Shown here: one piece after another, positions 18,201 through 26,006 of the stretch
How the letters are laid out: every line of letters begins with the position of its first letter
Position numbering within the stretch: position 1 is the stretch's first letter
Assembly (NCBI GenBank): GCA_020634855.1
Contig: JACKAU010000017.1
Location: 1 to 64,000, forward strand
Length of the DNA stretch: 64,000 nucleotides
Direction: 5' to 3'
DNA from: Anaerolineales bacterium
GTDB taxonomy: Bacteria > Chloroflexota > Anaerolineae > 4572-78 > J111
Notes under the pieces: generated by a model
Databases searched by the model: none
The model's input: only the letters and a program-made list of their open reading frames with translations
Told to the model about the DNA's origin: nothing
Translations under genes and position numbers: made by a program

Positions 18201-18884
18201 CGGATCATCCCCGGAAAAGGGGCGACGGCCGGTGGTAAGTTCATACATAATGACGCCCATCGCATACAGATCAACCCGGTGATCACCTGGTTCGCCTTGC
18301 GCCAATTCAGGGGCCAAATAGGCGGCCGTCCCGGCTACCAGGCCGTCCTGCGTCAAGCGCGACTGCCCTTCGATGCGGGCCAGGCCAAAATCCATGACTT
18401 TGACCTGCTTGTCGGGTGTGATCATGACATTTTCCGGTTTCAAATCTCGGTGGATGACCTGGTGCGCGTGAGAATATTCTAGCGCGGCCAAAATGCCGTC
18501 GAAAATTGGCAGCGCTTCGGCCAGCGGCATCAAATTGGGGGCGTAGCCGTTATCCAGTTCCCACAGATCCATACCGGGGATGTACTCGATAACCAGATAA
18601 GGGCGGCCATCTTCCTCGGCGTAATCATAAAGGGTGATGATGTTGGGGTGGTTCAAGCGCGCTACCGAGCGGGCCTCGCCTCGAAAGCGGGCCAATTTAT
18701 CGCCGCTGATGTCGCCCTCGCTCAGTAAGAGTTTGATGGCAACCTCCCGGCTAAGCTGCTCATCCTCAGCTTTGAAAATAATGCCGGCTCCGCCTTCACC
18801 CAACTGCGTTTTCAGGCGGTATCGATTGTTGAGCAATGTTCCCACAGATATCGTTTTCATAGTGGACTGACGCCGTCCAAACAT
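15207..18884 (-). CDS. Serine/threonine protein kinase fused to an AAA/STAND ATPase and TPR array
   Basis: This 1225-residue signalling protein opens with a Hanks-type kinase domain (about 20-285). It shows LGEGGAGIIFKAED, the lysine in VAIKLLL, HRDLKPENVM near 141, MDFGLAR and GTAAYLAPE, all present and apparently active. An ATPase module follows with P-loop ISGEGGIGKTRLL near 350 and Walker B LLLLDDLHFADP. Next is a helical region, then many TPR-like repeats from about 750 to 1190 (for example SLELYQQAQTVFETAQHPRG). The order is that of PknK-like kinases. No transmembrane segment or DNA-binding domain is seen. The target is unknown; the OsmC, DinB and GNAT neighbours hint at stress response. 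The start at 18884 is uncertain; ATG 18860 is an alternative. Confidence 0.93.
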   Translation of the reverse strand: MFGRRQSTMKTISVGTLLNNRYRLKTQLGEGGAGIIFKAEDEQLSREVAIKLLLSEGDISGDKLARFRGEARSVARLNHPNIITLYDYAEEDGRPYLVIEYIPGMDLWELDNGYAPNLMPLAEALPIFDGILAALEYSHAHQVIHRDLKPENVMITPDKQVKVMDFGLARIEGQSRLTQDGLVAGTAAYLAPELAQGEPGDHRVDLYAMGVIMYELTTGRRPFSGDDPLTVVSQHIHAPVVPPQHYNSSIPKELQAVILKLLAKTPNDRYATAGEARRALAPIIERLAAPDETGGETDVPSLTEDPANVQALLERIARGKMVGREDELQKLKEHWDLVRLGDLEAEPLVIISGEGGIGKTRLLRELQVYSGLRDGYIIYGRAHEQDAGTPYALFARVLRNYIAEQSAEVLQHQMSGFMAGEIVKLVPQVAEKLGYIQPNPSLEPSAERARLLDQVSRFILNIAQDQPALLLLDDLHFADPGSLDILNTLMSRSRGNSLMIAAAYRDVALSYSHPVNRFISSLRSAGMVRQFPLRRLPQSAIKQLLESLLANKVSRKFIRSIYEATEGNPLFVEELIKSLVVDGQLQWLEGRWEQRSDTLPHIPGSIKAVLGRRLDQISESTLELLRLSAVIGRSFGLDLLLVASAYDDDKMQWAIEEALSAQLIEVVRIIDQPPEQIETGIVVYYQFQHALIRETLYEELRPLRRRRLHRRVGGAMERMAIDHAARNPAILARHFIAGAEDEKAVSYLRQAGTKAIQVHANQEAVDYLSQAYEILEDLSPELEGDTLRANLGERFELLAQQRDVCNMMGDRDREFKVLQMMLDLADQLDDRLRRLKTMTQMSTYYWHVGNLAQAEQTAREALQMARAANDEGGQQAALERIARVLWTQRDPRSMEYATQALALAQKLRDRPREGRLTELVGHIFIDTLYEPDRAAFYFEQALKICEETHNPYEAAWTLWGMGKQAMLICNYPTALERFTEAKQTAESIGATLQVGWDLYHSGNAWYNLGNYDRSLELYQQAQTVFETAQHPRGKIYVVTSIGLVMIDLAQMEEAAAQLEAAAQQAEARQDLRLMLRSYEALAYYYRLLGGDANLTNAIRLSNRIIKLATDARYVEHQLIGFYLRGTGFFQMRKLSEAVNSSIKAVSQMERLNYLESPHITKAAIFYTHSQIMSAMGQLDTARNYMQKAYNDVLYAADFIGDEQLRRSFLQNVSINRAIIAAGQTL

Positions 18885-19106
18885 ACGTGATTATTCCCAA
18901 CTTTAACAATTTCGCTTAATATTGGCTTCATCACCATTTTGGTTCTTTCGAGCGTATTGTCAACTTTTGAGGGCAACTATCGACGAGTTAGGTTATAATA
19001 TGTTTCTAATAAAAATCGGGTAAACTATTAAGGAATAAAAGGCCATTTGAAACTTTTGTTAAATTTATGCGTAATGCAAACTACGGTTTGTTGAAGGAGA
19101 CTCTGA

Positions 19107-20222
19107 ATGGGATGGTCATTCAAAATTGGTAAATTATTTGGGATTGACTTAAAGGTCCACTTTACCTTTTTGTTGATCCTGGTTTGGGGCGCGCTCAATT
19201 ACGGTGGAAGCGCCGGCCCTTTATATGGTATTTTAGTTACTTTGGCCCTGTTTACCTTGGTGGTCTTGCATGAATTGGGACACAGTCTGGCTGCGATGTG
19301 GTATGGTATTCCGGTCAGAGACATCACGCTGTTACCCATCGGCGGGGTGGCTCGATTGGAACGGATGCCGGAAAAACCGATCCAGGAGTTGGTTGTCGCC
19401 ATCGCCGGGCCGGCCGTCAATGTGATTCTGGCGGCAATGCTGCTGCCGGTGGTGCTGGGATTAGGGCTTTACCATTCGGGTATGTTTAGTTTGACCTTGA
19501 TGATGGAGCCGGGCTTGTTGGGGCTTTCGACGTTTTTGCTCTTTGCCAACGTAACGCTGGTTATTTTCAATATGATCCCGGCCTTCCCGTTGGATGGCGG
19601 TCGAGTGCTTAGAGCGGCGTTGGGGCTGTTTACCAACTATCAGAAAGCCACCCAAATCGCGGTTTCAGTCGGCCGCGCGCTGGCGATTCTGTTGGGGATT
19701 TTCGCCGTTTTCAACGGTCAAATCTTCCTGGCTTTCATCGCTTTCTTTATTTTCATTGCCGGCGGCCAGGAAGGTCAGGCGGTCGCGGCCAGAAGCCTGC
19801 TGCGCAAAGTATCGGCTCGCCAGGCGTTGCGCGAAAATCGGGTGGCGCTGTCGCCCTACGCTACGGTGGGGCAGGTAGCCTCGATGATGCTACGCAGTTC
19901 GCAAACTAACTTTGCCGTGCTCGATCCGGCCGACGGGCAGTTTTTGGGTGTGGCCACCAGCGGCAGTATTTCGCAAGCCATGCAAGCCGGCCAGTGGCAC
20001 AAACGCGTTACCGAAATTATGCATCAGGCCAAACATATTCCAACCATTGCGCTCAGCGCCACTTTAGATGAGGTGCAAGACAAGTTAACCGAAGCCTCAA
20101 CCCAATTTGTTGCTGTTTACGATGGATTACACTTCAAAGGGGTTCTCACCGCTAACGATATCTATCGGGTTTTTCGATTCCTATCGCAAAACGGCTATCG
20201 TTCGCAGTCATTTGCGGCTTAA
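19107..20222 (+). CDS. Site-2-type intramembrane zinc protease (M50) with CBS domains
   Basis: The protein has 371 residues. VLHELGHSLAAMWYGIPV (near 53-70) carries the HExxH zinc site inside a membrane helix. NMIPAFPLDGGRVLRA near 160 supplies the third ligand, aspartate. Six hydrophobic segments occupy about 10-225. Two CBS motifs (about 235-365) follow in the cytoplasm and probably sense adenine nucleotides. Members cleave membrane-bound regulators within the bilayer. No anti-sigma partner is adjacent. ATG follows GAAGGAGACTCTGA. A strong terminator follows the stop. Confidence 0.93.
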   Translation: MGWSFKIGKLFGIDLKVHFTFLLILVWGALNYGGSAGPLYGILVTLALFTLVVLHELGHSLAAMWYGIPVRDITLLPIGGVARLERMPEKPIQELVVAIAGPAVNVILAAMLLPVVLGLGLYHSGMFSLTLMMEPGLLGLSTFLLFANVTLVIFNMIPAFPLDGGRVLRAALGLFTNYQKATQIAVSVGRALAILLGIFAVFNGQIFLAFIAFFIFIAGGQEGQAVAARSLLRKVSARQALRENRVALSPYATVGQVASMMLRSSQTNFAVLDPADGQFLGVATSGSISQAMQAGQWHKRVTEIMHQAKHIPTIALSATLDEVQDKLTEASTQFVAVYDGLHFKGVLTANDIYRVFRFLSQNGYRSQSFAA

Positions 20223-20230
20223 CTTTACGA

Positions 20231-20266
20231 AAAAGGGATACAGTTGTTCGCTGTATCCCTTTTTTT
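20231..20266 (+). terminator. Rho-independent terminator
   Basis: AAAGGGATACAG pairs perfectly with CTGTATCCCTTT around a seven-base loop, followed by a T-run. It ends the site-2 protease transcript. Confidence 0.95.
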
Positions 20267-20390
20267 ATGCTATTATTTCTTGCGGCCCATTATCGGTTTC
20301 TCCTGATTTCCCCTAAAAAACTAGACAATACTTCGTCAATTTCTTGACAAATCTTGTTTAAATAATATACTTAAAGATGCAAATTATATT

Positions 20391-20419
20391 TTGACAATAA
20401 GATTGACGGTAAATATAAT
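20391..20419 (+). promoter_or_regulatory. Consensus sigma-70 promoter for the MarR-efflux operon
   Basis: TTGACA (20391-20396) and TATAAT (20414-20419) are separated by 17 bases, a perfect housekeeping promoter. The word CGGTAAATAT occurs twice (20407 and about 20425), overlapping the -10 and the start region. It is a candidate operator for the MarR protein encoded 54 bases downstream. Confidence 0.85.
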
Positions 20420-20472
20420 TAGTTCGGTAAATATTTTTTGCTGCTAACTATTTTTATCGTGGGAATACATCT

Positions 20473-21042
20473 ATGGATGCAGTTTCTAGAGAAGAAAAAG
20501 TCAAAAAAATCAAAGATATGTTTGTCTCATTAATATGGTTTTCCACGCGGCATTTCTCCCAATGGCTTCAGACATTTGGGTTAACAGCCCCTCAGTTTTT
20601 TGCGTTGGCCTCTCTGTCATGTCATAAAAATCCGTGTACGATGCGAGACCTAACTGAAGTTACCATTCAAGATCCGCCGACGATGACCGGCATTATCGAT
20701 CGCTTAGTCAAAATGAAATTAGTCAAACGCACCCGTAGCGAAGTTGACCGGCGGGTAGTTTTGGTGCAGCCGACCGAAACCGGGGTTGAACTGGTCAAGC
20801 GAATTAATGAAGAAGCCTCTCAAGAAGCTCTGAAATCTTATCAGACTCTGGCCGATGAAGACCTGGAGGCGCTCGAACAATCACTCTACTATCTGCTGCG
20901 CTTGCAGGTTAGCCGGCAGACCTCTCTCACTGGCGATGCTCTGGACGCCGAAGTCCAAAAAACAATTTTTTTTAGGGATGATCCCATCCATTTTATAAAA
21001 GTAAACGATGAGAGCAGCTTGCAACAGCCGGTTGAGTCTTAA
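20473..21042 (+). CDS. MarR family transcriptional regulator
   Basis: The protein has 189 residues. The winged helix lies in MRDLTEVTIQDPPTMTGIID (recognition helix) and KRTRSEVDRRVVLVQPTETG (wing, with the conserved DRR). Long helices at both ends would form the dimer interface. It is the first gene of an operon with an RND efflux system and very probably represses it until an effector binds. ATG follows GTGGGAATACATCT. The C-terminal tail is longer than usual for the family. Confidence 0.93.
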   Translation: MDAVSREEKVKKIKDMFVSLIWFSTRHFSQWLQTFGLTAPQFFALASLSCHKNPCTMRDLTEVTIQDPPTMTGIIDRLVKMKLVKRTRSEVDRRVVLVQPTETGVELVKRINEEASQEALKSYQTLADEDLEALEQSLYYLLRLQVSRQTSLTGDALDAEVQKTIFFRDDPIHFIKVNDESSLQQPVES

Positions 21043-21090
21043 TCATTTTACCCCCTAAAATATCCAACAATTAATCCGGAGGTCTCTTCT

Positions 21091-22503
21091 GTGAAAAAAT
21101 ATTCACTTTTTGTTTTTTTATTGCTGCTTGGGTTGGTGTTGTTGGTTTCGGCCTGCAGCAGTTCCGCATCTGAGAGCACTCAAGCGGCGGCGGTAACCCC
21201 GACCCCGACCGAAGAGAAAACGGTCGCTGTTGAAGTGGGTGAGGTCACCACCGGCGATATCGATCTGGTCTTTTCCTACTCCGGTAGCGTCCAACCCAAG
21301 GATGACGTCGATCTCACCCCCGGCGCATCAGGCAAAATCGAGCAATTGCTGGTCGAGGTCGGCGATGAGGTTAAGGCCGGCGATAAGATCGCGGTGATCG
21401 AAGATGACACTTATCTGGCCCAGCTCAAGCAGGCCGAGGCCGAACTGGCTTCCGCGTCATTGCAGTTGGCCAAAATTGAGCAAGGTTCCCGTCCTGAGGA
21501 AATCATTGCCGCTCGCGCCGCCGTCGAGTTGGCGCGAGCCGCCTTGAATGATGTCGCGACCGTAGATGACAATGAGAGAACCAAAGCAGCGGCTGATTTG
21601 GCCCGGACCGAAGCCGCGATGAAAGCCGCCCAATCCGAATACGATAAGATCGCCTGGGCCGGCGATGTGGGCGACAAACCCCAAGCCATTGCCTTGCAGC
21701 AAGCGACGATCAACTATGAAAACGCGCTGGCCGATTACAACCTGGATACCAACCCCAGCGACTCCCAGTTGGCCCCGCTCATGCTCAATCTGGCCCAAGC
21801 CGAACTGCAACTGTCGCTCACTTTGGAACCCTATCGCGATGTTGATGTCGCTCTGGCTCGGGTTGGTGTTCAACGCGCCCAAGCCGCCTTGGATATCGCC
21901 AAGATTCAACTGGAAGAAACCGTCGTCGAAGCGCCATTTGATGGGGTGATCGCCGAACTATTCGTTTCCCAAGGCAGCCGGGTGTCGCCTCAAAATAATG
22001 TGGTGGAACTGCTGTCCGATGCCCTTGAAATTAAGGTTGAGGTTCAAGAGAGCCGCATCAGCCAGGTCACTAAAGGCCAGGCGGTATCGATGCGAACCAC
22101 CGCTTATCCGGGCCAAGATTTTCCCGGCGTCGTCTCTAATATTTCGCCCAAAGCCAATGCCGACACCCGCACCTTCGAGGTCACCGTGACGCCCACCGAC
22201 GGCGAGGATTTACTGCGCAGCGGTATGTTCGCTGATGTGGCCATTTTGGCTCAGGAAAATTCCAATACCGTTCTCGTGCCTCGCAGCGCCGTCATTCAAG
22301 ATACCGATCCGCCAACGGTCTTTGTGGTCGGTGACGACAATCGGGCCGAAGAACGCAAGGTTAACACCGGTTTGTTTGATAACGATCGGGTCGAGATTTT
22401 GTCCGGCCTCAAACCCGGCGAAATTGTTGTCACCGCCGGCCAGGGCAGCTTGACCGACGGCACCAAATTAGACGTCACCAACGATCCGCGCGTTGCCGAA
22501 TAA
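21091..22503 (+). CDS. RND efflux periplasmic adaptor lipoprotein (HlyD/AcrA family)
   Basis: The protein has 470 residues. It starts with GTG after GGAGG. The signal LLLLGLVLLVSACSSS ends in a lipobox (VSAC), so the cysteine is lipidated. The lipoyl/barrel-sandwich half-motifs GKIEQLLVEVGDEVKAGDKI and VEAPFDGVIAELFVSQGSRV flank a long alpha hairpin (about 105-275). A beta-barrel and membrane-proximal domain follow (VEVQESRISQVTKGQ onward). It would link the RND pump encoded next to the envelope. No TolC-like gene follows, in line with a monoderm-like or atypical envelope. Confidence 0.93.
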   Translation: MKKYSLFVFLLLLGLVLLVSACSSSASESTQAAAVTPTPTEEKTVAVEVGEVTTGDIDLVFSYSGSVQPKDDVDLTPGASGKIEQLLVEVGDEVKAGDKIAVIEDDTYLAQLKQAEAELASASLQLAKIEQGSRPEEIIAARAAVELARAALNDVATVDDNERTKAAADLARTEAAMKAAQSEYDKIAWAGDVGDKPQAIALQQATINYENALADYNLDTNPSDSQLAPLMLNLAQAELQLSLTLEPYRDVDVALARVGVQRAQAALDIAKIQLEETVVEAPFDGVIAELFVSQGSRVSPQNNVVELLSDALEIKVEVQESRISQVTKGQAVSMRTTAYPGQDFPGVVSNISPKANADTRTFEVTVTPTDGEDLLRSGMFADVAILAQENSNTVLVPRSAVIQDTDPPTVFVVGDDNRAEERKVNTGLFDNDRVEILSGLKPGEIVVTAGQGSLTDGTKLDVTNDPRVAE

Positions 22504-22513
22504 ACAGTCTAAC

Positions 22514-22597
22514 GAATAATGAATGATGAACGATGAATGATGAATAATGAGTCATCAATTTAAAATTCATCATTCATCATTCTGACTTCATCATTCC
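22514..22597. repeat. ATGA-rich inverted repeat between adaptor and pump genes
   Basis: GAATGATGAACGATGAATGA at the left is complementary to the TCATTCATCATTC words at the right. The same ATGAATGATGA words occur inside the reading frame of the glycosyltransferase at 236-266. It may also form a hairpin in the operon mRNA. Confidence 0.8.
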
Positions 22598-22614
22598 GAA
22601 AAGGGTTTTGATTT

Positions 22615-25600
22615 ATGTCACTAACAAAATTAGCGATTAATCGACCTTTGACCATGCTCATGATCATTACGGCGATGATTATCATGGGCATTCAAGGGTA
22701 TAACCGGCTTAAACTCGATAGTTTCCCGTCCGTCGATCTGCCTTTTGTGTCGATTACCGTGGTTTATCCAGGCGCTTCCCCGGAAGACGTTGAAGATTTA
22801 GTCCTGAAACCGATCGAAGACGCTGTGGCCACTATCGCCGGTATCGATGAACTGAACGCGACAGCCACCGAAGGGTTTGGGTCCATTGCCATTGCCTTCA
22901 ACGAAGGAACGGATGGCGATCAGGCCGCCATCGACGTCGAACGTCAGGTGTCTACCGTCCGGGGCCAACTCCCCGACGAGGCCGAGGATCCTACCATTAT
23001 CAAGGCCGATATCAACGCCACCCCGGTTATCTTTATGTCGCTCGCCGGCCCGCAGAAACAGGAAGTTCTGTTCGATCTGGCCGACAACGACATCAAAACT
23101 CGCTTGCAGACCATTCCGGGCGTAGCCTCAGTGTCCATCAGCGGTGGTCGAGATAGCGAAGTCCATGTCTATGTCGATCCGGCCAAACTGGCCGCGTTTG
23201 GCATCCCCATGAGCGATGTCCAACGCAAGCTGGCCGAAAACAACGTTACAGCGCCGGCCGGTACCGTCGATGAGGGCCGCCAGAAGATCGCGGTACGGTC
23301 TGTGGGCGAATTTACCAACCTGGATGACATTAGAAATCTGGTGATCAGAGAAAATGACGGCGCGGGGCATGGCCGCGTATTCTTGAGCGATGTGGCCGAC
23401 GTTCGCGTTGGTTTGGAAGACCAGAGCAGTATCATTCGCTACAACGGTCAAGAAGCTGTTAGCATTAGCGTGGTCAAATCGAGCGATGCCAATACGGTTG
23501 AAGTGGTGGATGAAGTTATTGCCTCTGTCGAGGACATTAATCACGAACTCCTGCCGCCCGGGGCCAGTTTAACCATCGTTCAGGACAACGCCGACTTCAT
23601 TCGTCGTTCGGTCGATGCCGTGTTGGAGGACCTGGTTCTGGCGATTCTCATTACCGGTTTAGTTATTCTAGTTTTCCTCCACACCATCCGCAGTACCTTT
23701 ATCGTGGTTCTGGCTATTCCTACCTCAATTATTGCTACCTTTCTGGTCATGTGGATGTTGGACTTCAGCCTGAACCAGTTGACGTTGCTGGCGCTTACGC
23801 TGGTCATTGGGATTCTGGTTGACGACTCAATCGTAGTTATTGAAAATATCAACCGCCACATCGAGATGAAAAAGCCCCCCCGACAGGCGGCTATCGACGG
23901 CCGGGCTGAAATCGGCTTGGCCGCGATCACCATTACTCTGGTTGATGTGGTGGTTTATATTCCGGTGGCCTTTACCTCAGGGATTGTCGGCCAGTTCTTT
24001 TACTCTTACGGGGTTACGATTGCTGTGGCCGCCTTGATTTCGCTGTTTATCGCCTTCACCCTCACCCCGATGCTGACGGCGCTTTGGTCAGAAGACCTGA
24101 GTAAGCCCAAGCCTGAACCCAGAGGCTTGATTAAATGGTTTGGCTATATTTTGTGGCCGGTGGCTAAAGTGTGGAACGGCTTTCTGTGGCTATTTGAAGT
24201 TGGGTTCGAGATGCTGACCTCACTTTATACCGCTACGCTGCGCTTCTTCCTGTTGAATTTTGCCACCCAAGTGCTGGCCGTTTTACTGGCCGTGGGCGCG
24301 TTGGCTGCCGGTTTCTATTTGGTTGTCGGCGGCTTTGTCGGGACGGAATTTTTCCCGCAGCAAGATGACGGCCAAATTCGCATCAGCATCGAGATGCCGG
24401 CCGGAACTAACCTGGAAACGACCGACCGGGCCGCCCGGCAGGTTGAGAATTACGTCGTTAACGATGTCCCGGAAGCGTCCGGTATTCTCACGGTGGTCGG
24501 TACCAGCGGCGGCGGCGGTGGTTTTGGCGGCGCGTCTCGATCGGCCAACGCGGCCACCATTAACCTGGTCTTGGTCGACAAAGAGGACCGTCACCGTAGC
24601 ACCAAGCAAGTGGTCGATGATCTGCGCCCGTTACTGCAAAATATTCCCGAGGCCACCGTATCCGTGGTCCTGAACTCCGGGCCGGGCGGCGGCGGCGAAA
24701 GCCCAATCCAGTTCCAGTTGTCCGGCAGCGACCCCAACACGCTCATCGACCTGGCCAATCAGGTTGAGGCGGTCATCCGAACCGTACCCGGTACGGCCGA
24801 CGTCAAAAATACGGATGCCGCCCGCTCGCCGGAAACCCAATTAGTAATTGATCGGCAGCAGGCGGTTGATCTGGGGTTGTCGCCCTCACAGATTGGCAGC
24901 ACCCTACGCACGGCCTTGAGCGGCAGCCAGGTCGGCAAATATGCGCCGGCCAACGAAACCGAAATCGATATCTCGCTCCGGGCCACGGAAACCGCGCGCC
25001 AAGACGTGACCCAACTCCTTCAGATGCCGATTGCCTATGTTAACAATCAGCCGATTATTCTTGATCGGGTCGTCAATGTCGAGCGAACACTGGCTCCGGC
25101 CCGTGTTACCCGCGCCGACCGGCAGCGGGTCTTGACGGTCGGCACCGGTCTCACGGGCGATCACAGCGCCGGCGACATTACGAATGAGGTTGAAGCCGCC
25201 ATTCAAGAACAGGTGCAGTTCCCCCCCGGTTACAATTACAAGGTGGTGGGAACCTCGGAAATCCAGCGCGAGTCGTTCGCTCAACTGGGCCAATCGATTC
25301 TGTTGGCGATTGGGTTGGCTTACATGCTTCTAGTGGCGCTCTTCCAGAGCTGGTTGCAACCGTTGGCCATTATGTTCTCTTTGCCGGTTGCGCTGGTTGG
25401 AGCCTTTGGGGGACTGTGGTTGACCGGCAATACGCTCAACCTTAACTCTTTATTGGGGATCATTGTTCTGATTGGGGTGGTGACCAAAAACGCTATTCTG
25501 ATTGTCGATTTCACGAACCACCTGCGCGAGCAAGAAGGTTATGAACGCAAGGCGGCTCTGGTGGAGGCCGGGCGGCTCCGCTTGCGAGCGGTGTTGATGA

Positions 25601-25986
25601 CCACCTTAACGCTGGTGTTTGCCCTGCTGCCCTTGTTGCTGGGGACCGGCGCCGGTTCGGAAAGCCGCGCCCCCCTGGCTGCGGTTGTTGTCGGTGGGAT
25701 AGTCTCATCGACCGTGCTGACGCTGATTTTGGTGCCGGTCGTCTACAACTTCTTTGATTGGGGCAGCGGTTTAGTCAGCCGGGGCGTTGGCGCGGTGCTG
25801 GGTACGTCGTCGCCCACCGAAGAAGTTGTCGAGCAGAAGCCCGAAGAAGAGGCCGCCCCTGAAGAAAAACCGGAAAAGCCGGAAGACAAAGAAGAAAAAG
25901 GTTCCCAGCGCGGCCCCTCGCCTCGACCTTCGCCTCAACCCGGTTCGGCCATTAGTCTGAATCCGTCGGAACCTGACACAGTGTGA
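22615..25986 (+). CDS. RND family efflux permease (HAE1/AcrB-like)
   Basis: The protein has 1123 residues. The N-terminus is LAINRPLTMLMIITAMIIMG, followed by the porter domain (PGASPEDVEDLVLKPIE). A first membrane block (about 335-500) contains LVIGILVDDSIVVIENINRH, with the paired aspartates of proton translocation. A second porter half and a second membrane block (about 890-1050) follow. A glycine-rich loop (GTSGGGGGFGG) lies near 625, and the cytoplasmic C-terminal tail is long and Glu/Lys/Pro-rich (VEQKPEEEAAPEEKPEKPED). It would export amphiphilic compounds with the adaptor encoded upstream. Its stop overlaps the possible GTG of the next gene. Confidence 0.95.
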   Translation: MSLTKLAINRPLTMLMIITAMIIMGIQGYNRLKLDSFPSVDLPFVSITVVYPGASPEDVEDLVLKPIEDAVATIAGIDELNATATEGFGSIAIAFNEGTDGDQAAIDVERQVSTVRGQLPDEAEDPTIIKADINATPVIFMSLAGPQKQEVLFDLADNDIKTRLQTIPGVASVSISGGRDSEVHVYVDPAKLAAFGIPMSDVQRKLAENNVTAPAGTVDEGRQKIAVRSVGEFTNLDDIRNLVIRENDGAGHGRVFLSDVADVRVGLEDQSSIIRYNGQEAVSISVVKSSDANTVEVVDEVIASVEDINHELLPPGASLTIVQDNADFIRRSVDAVLEDLVLAILITGLVILVFLHTIRSTFIVVLAIPTSIIATFLVMWMLDFSLNQLTLLALTLVIGILVDDSIVVIENINRHIEMKKPPRQAAIDGRAEIGLAAITITLVDVVVYIPVAFTSGIVGQFFYSYGVTIAVAALISLFIAFTLTPMLTALWSEDLSKPKPEPRGLIKWFGYILWPVAKVWNGFLWLFEVGFEMLTSLYTATLRFFLLNFATQVLAVLLAVGALAAGFYLVVGGFVGTEFFPQQDDGQIRISIEMPAGTNLETTDRAARQVENYVVNDVPEASGILTVVGTSGGGGGFGGASRSANAATINLVLVDKEDRHRSTKQVVDDLRPLLQNIPEATVSVVLNSGPGGGGESPIQFQLSGSDPNTLIDLANQVEAVIRTVPGTADVKNTDAARSPETQLVIDRQQAVDLGLSPSQIGSTLRTALSGSQVGKYAPANETEIDISLRATETARQDVTQLLQMPIAYVNNQPIILDRVVNVERTLAPARVTRADRQRVLTVGTGLTGDHSAGDITNEVEAAIQEQVQFPPGYNYKVVGTSEIQRESFAQLGQSILLAIGLAYMLLVALFQSWLQPLAIMFSLPVALVGAFGGLWLTGNTLNLNSLLGIIVLIGVVTKNAILIVDFTNHLREQEGYERKAALVEAGRLRLRAVLMTTLTLVFALLPLLLGTGAGSESRAPLAAVVVGGIVSSTVLTLILVPVVYNFFDWGSGLVSRGVGAVLGTSSPTEEVVEQKPEEEAAPEEKPEKPEDKEEKGSQRGPSPRPSPQPGSAISLNPSEPDTV

Positions 25987-26006
25987 TTCCTGAGAGTCAA
26001 TATCTA